The notes under the pieces: model-generated
What the model saw: the letters and a program-made list of their open reading frames with translations, nothing else
What the model was told of the DNA's origin: nothing
Databases searched by the model: none
Shown: positions 57,431-64,000 of the stretch, piece by piece
How the letters are laid out: the number at the start of each line of letters is the position of its first letter
How positions within the stretch are numbered: position 1 is the first letter of the stretch
DNA from: Thuidium tamariscinum
Lineage: Eukaryota; Streptophyta; Bryopsida; Hypnales; Thuidiaceae
Length of the DNA: 64,000 bases
NCBI GenBank assembly: GCA_947034885.2
Contig: OX344753.2
Coordinates: 8,990,001-9,054,000, forward strand
Direction of reading: 5' to 3'
Program-made: the position numbers and the translations under genes

Positions 57431-57869
57431 AAAATTTTGGCCAGTTCATGGTACTGTACATGTTTGCAATGGACTGCCAATAAGGTTGTAAATTAAATTT
57501 GAAAGAGGGCTATTCTTGAACAAAACAATTCAAAGTCTTCACTAGTTTTTACATGGTCTCACCTGATGAATGGGCGGCGGGATCCGGTTTGGCCAGGCCC
57601 TTCAGTCTTACTAAGATCCCGCCTTCGCTAAATCCTTCGCTAAACTCGCACAGCTTTTTGTGGTCATCTCTATAATATCCTGGACATAGCCAAACCTACA
57701 TCGTTAACATCCACTCTACTTTCCTAGCATCCTCGAGCCCTCTGAACACGCAGCTTGTGAAAAAGCAGCCTCATAATTCAGATGCATGCTTCTAAAGTAA
57801 CTAATCACCTGACTCATATTGATCAACTGGGCTATAGCAAAACTTCGGCACTATGTCGCTACCTTCTTC

Positions 57870-58166
57870 TTAGCCGGCTCCTCGCGCGAGCATGGGCAGT
57901 GTGCCCGCTCCTCGTGACCATTCATCAGCAGGCAGTACACTGGAATCTTGTGAACTTCGAACATCCAAGCCATTCCCAGTCGCAAGCGTTCCAGGTTGTT
58001 GCGGCGGCTTTCTAACATATAGCTGAAATACAGTCGGGCTCCGTTCGTTGTCGTCATCCTGTGCACACTGCAGCCTTTCTTTGATCTTCACGTAACAGAT
58101 GGAAGAAAATAGAATTGCAAAAAAGAGGCACACAGGAACCAGAAACAAAATCAGATGAAGATTCAT
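57870..58166 (-). CDS. Small single-pass membrane protein, unknown function (second of a convergent pair)
   Basis: The 98-residue frame starts MNLHLILFLVPVCLFFAILF, a strong hydrophobic segment from the first residues, then CYVKIKERLQC with a basic cap and a DDDNER acidic patch. The layout (hydrophobic helix with a Pro, Lys cap, acidic cluster, polar tail) is shared with the frame at 56189-56491, although residue identity is low. No domain is recognised. Confidence 0.5.
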   Translation of the reverse strand: MNLHLILFLVPVCLFFAILFSSICYVKIKERLQCAQDDDNERSPTVFQLYVRKPPQQPGTLATGNGLDVRSSQDSSVLPADEWSRGAGTLPMLARGAG

Positions 58167-58279
58167 CCTAACGGATGCTCGCTGCTTGCCCTGGCTCCAC
58201 GCCTCAAGCTGTATTTGTGAACCCTAAATTCAAGAATATTGAGCTACTTACCTACTTCGCGATTATCAAAACAAACTGA

Positions 58280-58840
58280 AAAGTGCATTCGTGCCGTTGA
58301 ACGTGAGAAGCCTTTGAGCGAGCCTTGTGACATTTATTCTGCGAAGCCACCGAAATTTCGCTCAGACAAGTAGCGGATGTCCAAAGCCACGATTCATTTC
58401 AGGTGCAGAGAATCAATGTAAGCTTAATCAATTCAATGTCCGTCGAATGCGGCTCCGACAATTAGCCAGAGACTTGTACAGGATGTCCAAAGGCGAACTA
58501 ATTTCAGATATGGAGAATCAATGAAAGCTTAATGTATTGCAATGTCAGTGGAATCGAGTTGAAATTAGCAGATCTGCAGGGGGTCTTGGGATCCGATCCC
58601 CCTGCAATGTGAGGTTGAAAGCAACATTCTTGGGTCATGGAGACATACAGAATATATGCTTGGCGATATGGATCCAATTCGTGCCGTTGAACGTGAGAAA
58701 ACGCCTGCCATCGCCACCGGAAATCTCGAGGTCGCCAATTTCGAGGCTGCCAAATAGATCCCGTTTAGGGTTTGAACTCACCTACAGCGTCGCCACCAAC
58801 CTCCCCAAGCAAATCCCCATCAGCTTTTAAGTTAGTGCAC
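58280..58840. repeat. Internally duplicated GC-richer segment
   Basis: TTCGTGCCGTTGAACGTGAG occurs near 58288 and 58677. A longer stretch with GGATGTCCAAAGSCRA and GAGAATCAATGWAAGCTTAA occurs near 58376-58460 and again near 58474-58560. This looks like local tandem duplication. No clear gene is seen. Confidence 0.6.
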
Positions 58841-60340
58841 CTTCGCCCCCTCATGACAACATTTCTACAACGCTTCAGAATTAGGAATTAGGAGTTTGGT
58901 TTTTCAAAAAAATTTCCACATAAACACATGTGTGAGAAACAGCAAGTGCACTTAAATTTTTTTATTTTTTTTAACAAAGTATGAATTTGCTATGAATTTT
59001 TGAAGTGTTCATTGTATCATGACCCAAGAGAGTTTGTAGACTACCTCCAAACCAACAAGATCTGAATCCATAATGCTCATCACTACCTCATGTAGTCACA
59101 ATATTTTTTAACATCAAAGGCCTAAAAAGTCAATTCTTATAATAAATTTTACACTAAAAAGTTCAAAGTTCTTTATGAGTTTGCTTATCACTCCATCATT
59201 AACATTAAATCTCACATACTAAAAAACCCACAATGGGGTCATTTGATTGCAATAACATCATATTCATTAATTTGGGAGATCTGGAACCTCCCAAAATAAT
59301 ATTTTCCATTTCTACGGCTAAAAAATTAAGTATTATTCAATTAAATTTAAGTTGACGGAATCTCATTTTTTTAGGTGGAAATTATTAATTCCATTTGAAG
59401 GACAGTTTTGAGCACAAGAAGAAGAATAACCCTTGTCATAATTGACCATTGTGTATTAAGAGTCTATTGGAGATAGTTCTTATATTGAAGTCATGTAAGT
59501 ATAGGCAACAATCCTATCCTTGGATATATGATCAATATGAACCTGAAACCAATAATTAAATAGTGGCCCATTCTTATTAATATTTATAATTCTTGCAATG
59601 TCGATCATCCTATTGAGTTGAGGTACATTGCGAGAAGTTTGCACTACTGAGATTGATAGTTGATTGTGAGATTGGAGGTCTAAGTTCGATTCCCATTGAC
59701 TACCATCTTATTATGCTGTTGGCGCTATCATGATACTGAGCCAAACTTTGTACTTCAAATTTTGTACACACAAGTTTAAGTAATTTTTTAAGTCTTGAGT
59801 GAATACATTTGTACATAGTGAGTGTATCACACAAATTGTAGATGATAATGATAATGAACAACATTTTATATAAATGCAAATTTTTTATAAAATACCAATT
59901 CATTAGCTAAAGCGTTGATTGTAGGAGGCTACTCAAGGTTGTTCTGTCAGACAGCGCGACATCGCGACATCGAGACATCATGCAACGTCTAGTAAACCCT
60001 ATCCACAATGTCCAAAAAAGTCAAATTTACCTTTGACTTTTAAAAAAATTACCATGCGGTAAATAATGCCACCTAGATGCTAGTGCGGCAAAATTTAAGG
60101 CGCATGCAGGTATAGGGGTCTAGACGACTGCGGCTAGGCGACTGCGGATAGTGGACCATAGAAGGGGCCACCGCGCTAGGGGCAATTGCAAGTTCTAGGC
60201 AATCGTAGCTCATCCAAAGTTGCCCCATCCACATCCACGGTCGCCTTGTAGAGACTCAAGGTCGCCTTCAGCCGTAGTCGCTCTGGCTCCACCCGTGGTT
60301 GCTTCTAATTTACACACGCCCTAGATTTCATCTATACTCG
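58841..60340. other. AT-rich spacer grading into a GC-richer promoter-like stretch
   Basis: Up to about 59930 the sequence is AT-rich without genes. A tRNA B-box-like AGTTCGATTCC occurs at about 59684 but lacks a supporting cloverleaf. From 60060 to 60340 the sequence contains repeated GGTCGCC/GCGACTGCGG motifs. Confidence 0.4.
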
Positions 60341-60343
60341 CCC

Positions 60344-60700
60344 CTATAAAGCCGTTCTCCCACAAGGCATTGGTACCTTCATTCTCCATCGAGGCTCTTT
60401 GTCATGCATCCTTTATTGATTGCATGCATTAACTTCGGGTTGAATAATTACTTCTTTCTTCATTCATCTACATTTCGTTTTTGGTGTTTTCAACACCAAC
60501 TTATCTCATGGCTATAGAACAAACCGCACAAGTGCACCCCGTTGTTCTGCACAATGCACGGACCACTTATGCTACAAGAAAGTCTATCCTAGACAAAAAT
60601 CGGAAGCGCAAGGGCAACATTCATCGCAAGCAATTACACATGTTGAACAGTCTAAATTGCCCCATATTTAAAGGCTGGAGCAAGGAGTCTGAGCCATAGT
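60344..60700 (+). other. TATA-like promoter followed by a short unknown frame
   Basis: CCCCTATAAAGCC at 60342-60354 is a good TATA-box match. A 72-codon frame at 60481-60699 (MVFSTPTYLMAIEQTAQ, then RKSILDKNRKRKGN) lies about 130 bases downstream. It may be a fragment of a retroelement or an orphan gene; no domain is recognised. Confidence 0.3.
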
Positions 60701-61350
60701 CAATGCAAATATGCAAAGATTACATTGAATGGTGTCACATTGGGAAATTGTTTCCAGCCTAGCACCATCATCACAATCAACATACGAACAAGGCAAACTT
60801 GAAATATTGTGAAAATCCCGAGTCAAAACGAGCTATTATTGGAGAAAAAATTTGCACACTAAAGAGCCAACAAACATTGTCAATGTCATTGACTTCAAAC
60901 AATCATATAACTGTATAATTATATGACAAAATAATGAAAATCCTTTTTATCACAATTTAACAAGCAATTTGAACACGTTCACTTTCAACGATGCTAGCAT
61001 GGAAGCTTGCAACAATGAGTTTGTGAGGTGAGAGTCGTGAGTGTGAAATTTGTGAACTTAGAGCCTAAATAACATATTATTTTTCCATACTCCCCAAAAA
61101 ACAAATCCTATGAATTTGACACAAACATGTCATATGAAATTTCAACTCACAATTACTAAAAATTTGACTCTAAGACAAATTCTATTTCAACTTTCAAAAT
61201 TCAATGCATGGAATGCAATGGTTTGTACACTTTGTTTTTTGGAATAGAATTTTTTTATATATTCATCTATAGTATTACAAAATGAAAGGCTCACATTGTT
61301 GCCAACAATTTCTTTTAATCTCTACAATTTGCTTTCAACTAATGCATTCA
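60700..61350. other. AT-rich spacer before the kinase-like pseudogene
   Basis: Nothing is recognised besides low-complexity A/T runs. Confidence 0.35.
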
Positions 61351-62235
61351 TCACTACATGGGTGAATCATGCAATACAAATGTTGGAGGCTTCATGTACC
61401 ATGGAGGCCCCATAACCAAATTCACCACCTCGGTACATGTTGGTCTATCCTTTGGATCTTTATGTGTAAGTTGGCTCAGCTTCATAGCAAAATACCTACA
61501 CGCATCCATAGTTGTGAATGTCTCTTTTGTCAAAAGGGTCCATATCCCCAATCTTCATCACTTCCGCCAGCTTACCAATAGAGTATGAGTCTAACTACTT
61601 TGTATATCTATGTCTTGATTGCATAATTGGTATACTTGTATCAGAATCAGGAGGTTCAAATGTATAAAACAACTCTGGACCCACCATTGTCCATCTTGCT
61701 GCTTCTGTGTCTCTTCCTTGGTACGGTATCCATAATGCGATGGGGATTTTTTGTTTACACAACTTGTAATTCCAAAACCACAATGTTCATTATCTCATTT
61801 GAATAATCGATATAGTACAACAATACATTCCTCGGAGACAAGTCATTGAGTAGCACTGATGATTGGTGGATGAGTTAAGTCACATATACCAAGGTCCATA
61901 CCAATTTTGTCTTGTGTCTTTGAAAAACACTAACTTCTTTTGTTTCTCTCCAAGAAGTTGTCTAATTTGATGCACTTCATGCCATTTAATAGTCTATGGC
62001 ACCAGCTTATCTACATTCAACAATTCATCCAAATGACCTCCATTCCACCACAATGTATATGCTTCCATGGTAATTGAGTTCAAGGCAAAAATCTTAATTA
62101 GGCTTGCATGATTTAAGGGGCATGCCGGGGCTTCTACGGACCGTTCCACCCATTGATCACGCAAGTCCTTGGTTTTTGGCATTTTCCCCACAAGAGCAAT
62201 ATTTGTTGGGATGGTATCTAGACGTGAAATGCGAA

Positions 62236-62243
62236 CCTTGCGA
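62236..62243. repeat. Left 8-bp target duplication (CCTTGCGA)
   Basis: This matches CCTTGCGC at 62957-62964 at 7 of 8 bases and directly borders the TIR element in the kinase-like pseudogene. Confidence 0.8.
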
Positions 62244-62956
62244 GTCGTTGCAAGAAACACTTACCAGTTTTGGCTCAAAATGGCCTATTTTCATGAGTCC
62301 TGTGACTTTTGGAATACTTTTTTTTGAATAAAATAAAATATGGATAATTTGAAGAGCAATGAAAATATTATGTCTTTTAAAATTCAGACCTAAGAAAATT
62401 GACCTCTAAAAGTTATGCACAAAAAAAGGACAATGGAAAATACAATGAAAATAGACACTTTTTTCTTTGATTTTTTAAAAATAGTAAAAAAATTCAAAAA
62501 AACACAAAAAAATTTTAAAAACTTAAATATTCTTCTTTTCCAATAAATTTCATCTTCAAAAAAATATTTAGTGTTTTGTACAAGTGTACCTTAGTAGAGC
62601 ACTTTGAGCACATGTGGAAGTTGGACAGTTTAATATTTTCAAAAATTATTTTTAGAGATTGTGTAACTATTCTATAGGTCTAAGCATGCCAATTTTCAGC
62701 TCAAAATTTTCTTTTTTGGGTCAAAAATAGGACTAAAACCCCCAAAAATGGCCAAAGTAGACACCCAATCAGGGGCAATTTAAAAATAGTAAAATAATTT
62801 TGAAAAAATTGAAAAAATTACACAACATGTAAAACTTTTTTGTGCACCTTCATTCCAAATTTCAAGTCAAAAAAAAAGATGAAAAAGTTATGAGCAAAAA
62901 ACTACTTGGTCAAGGTCAAGGGGACAAAAAAAAGGACAAGTGTTTCTTGCAATCAC
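62244..62956. mobile_element. Small TIR element (GTGATTGCAAGAAACACTT), copy 2 (713 bp)
   Basis: The inverted ends GTCGTTGCAAGAAACACTT and AAGTGTTTCTTGCAATCAC pair over 19 bases with 2 differences. An 8-bp target duplication (7/8) flanks it. Its interior is AT-rich with no protein. A related element lies at 33339-33918. The 8-bp duplication suggests a hAT- or MULE-related family. Confidence 0.8.
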
Positions 62957-63709
62957 CCTTGCGCACCTTTCCATGGCCACCTTCGTAAGAAAAACCACCA
63001 AGTGGATCAACCTTTGTCGTGGATAGAATCTTTATCATACTCAATCTACCATCTCTTGCAAATGTTGCCTTCACAACGTCATTTTTCTACTTAAAACCCC
63101 TTGATCCAAGCTTTGACAATTTCTTGGTTGCAGTATGCCACCACTCCATCTTCGTACAAAATTCCTTTGCTTCTTCATCTTCCACTCGTCCTATCACTAG
63201 TGCACGGAGCTCTATCACCAATTTCTTGGTATTAAAAGTTACCGATTGAATAGTGTCAGTCATCTAATCACAAAATCTAGAATTGTATGTTAAGTCCACG
63301 TCTTTGAAGTCCTCTGATTCGTAGCACTTGCTTAAAATTCAAGCCTCCAAATCCCTTGCCAACTTCTCAATGCCTATCCCAGGGTCCCTCAAATAGTTTG
63401 CCTCCAAAAATTTCACACCTTTTCCAACGTACTATTGAAGGCATACTTCATATAACTTGAAGGAGAATATGTTGGATCTTTATCATGAGCAGACTTGGAC
63501 TTTTTTTTCTTGGCTTGAGCTGCACTCCCTATTGTGTCGCTTGTAAATATAGGCACTTGAAAGTGTTGTGTATCATCTAAATCCCAAAGGGATTTCCACC
63601 TCAAGGTGCTGGTATCCTCTATGGGATTAGGCATTTGCAACTGTAATAGATTATCTTTATTCCAAATACTTTTGTGCCTCGCCTTGCTACCTTCTATTGA
63701 GTTTGACAT

Positions 63710-64000
63710 TGCGTATATTTGAAAGCCTCACCCTAACTTTGAGGAATTTTACAGATCAAATGACAAAGACTCCCCTCATAAATTGAATAAAGGACCCTGA
63801 CCCATGGGCACACATTCAGCCACTCCAAGGCGGGTGAAAGACAATGCGTAAGGCCAAAGAAAGATAGTGAATGCAAGAATGGAGACCACTTAAATACCCA
63901 AAGTCGCCCCACGCGCGTGTGAGTCCAAGAGCGACGACGTGTGGTGTGACCTCGGGTTGATAGGGCGACCACAAGTAACCTGACGTGAATTTAGGGGCGA
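63710..64000 (-). promoter_or_regulatory. Upstream region of the kinase-like pseudogene
   Basis: GC-richer sequence upstream of the pseudogene start. On the minus strand GGGTATTTAAGTGG (about 63890-63905) is TATA-like, preceded by CpG-rich GGGGCGACTTTG. It fits a fossil promoter. The region runs off the window edge. Confidence 0.35.

Larger units (their letters stand above)
61351..63709 (-). pseudogene. Protein-kinase-like pseudogene, split by a TIR element
   Basis: Reading the minus strand from 63709, a 98-codon N-terminal frame (MSNSIEGSKARHKS) runs to a stop. Kinase-like pieces follow in changing frames: a degraded glycine-loop (YEGGHGKVRK) right at the insertion, then after it KVRISRL, NIALVGKMPKT in place of the VAxK region, and HASLIKIFALNS. 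A catalytic-loop remnant reads NDLSPRNVLLYYIDY (HRDLxxxN to xNDLSPRN, near 61800-61850). The C-lobe end is DPKDRPTCTEVVNLV near 61420-61460. Several stops and frameshifts break it, so it is a pseudogene. Its own N-terminal region has no recognised domain. Confidence 0.75.

Noticed and set aside
59640-59710. tRNA or tRNA-derived SINE from a B-box-like AGTTCGATTCC
   Set aside because: I could not find a matching A box or fold a cloverleaf around it, and there is no tail or flanking duplication.
1-64000. CRISPR array, bacterial operon or phage features
   Set aside because: Spliced genes, MITEs and plant domains mark this as nuclear eukaryotic DNA. The tandem arrays have no unique spacers.

Overview
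This is a window of AT-rich eukaryotic nuclear DNA from a land plant. The signs are spliced genes with canonical GT-AG introns, a two-domain B3 transcription factor, a CACTA-type transposon, many MITEs and long gene-poor stretches. The layout fits a TE-rich plant; a non-angiosperm (lycophyte, fern or bryophyte) is my guess, and the species cannot be settled from sequence alone.

Layout. 1-3211 is gene-free repeat-rich DNA. 3215-8745 is a complete but transposase-less CACTA element (CACTA...TAGTG termini, AAA target duplications). 9109-10054 is a full-length copy of a MITE-like family with TTAACCCC/GGGGTTAA ends that recurs about ten times in the window. A decayed, intronless PRP2-type DEAH-box helicase begins near 10300 and is cut at 10890; its second half resumes at 33990. 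Between the halves lies the most striking object here: a 23.1-kb insertion (10891-33989) with perfect 15-bp terminal inverted repeats (CAGGGTTGTGCGGAC) and an 8-bp target duplication (7/8 match). It carries two divergent genes: a spliced, apparently intact 1,227-residue transposase-like protein (GCM/WRKY-like zinc finger, RNase H-like core, SWIM finger), and a large multi-exon gene combining a ParB/Srx-like domain with a circularly permuted (beta-class order) N4/N6 DNA-methyltransferase domain. The second gene has two premature stops and a degenerate catalytic motif. Its introns hold minisatellite arrays, and the right arm of the element holds CpG-rich blocks and nested MITEs.

To the right lie a 750-bp fold-back palindrome (36020-36769), a spliced two-B3-domain transcription factor gene (39257-43206, +), a four-exon short-chain dehydrogenase/reductase gene with a probable organelle presequence (44467-47278, -), a long AT-rich gap with MITEs, a GC-richer segment with two convergent small single-pass membrane protein candidates and a 37-bp perfect inverted repeat between them (55.6-58.2 kb), and a kinase-like pseudogene (about 61350-63710, -) split by a 713-bp TIR element with its own 8-bp target duplication.

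Interpretation. The B3 and SDR genes look like the ordinary host genes. The giant insertion looks like a DNA transposon that brought its own transposase and a DNA-modification-like partner. Exon boundaries were chosen by reading-frame continuity and GT-AG rules and have no transcript support here.
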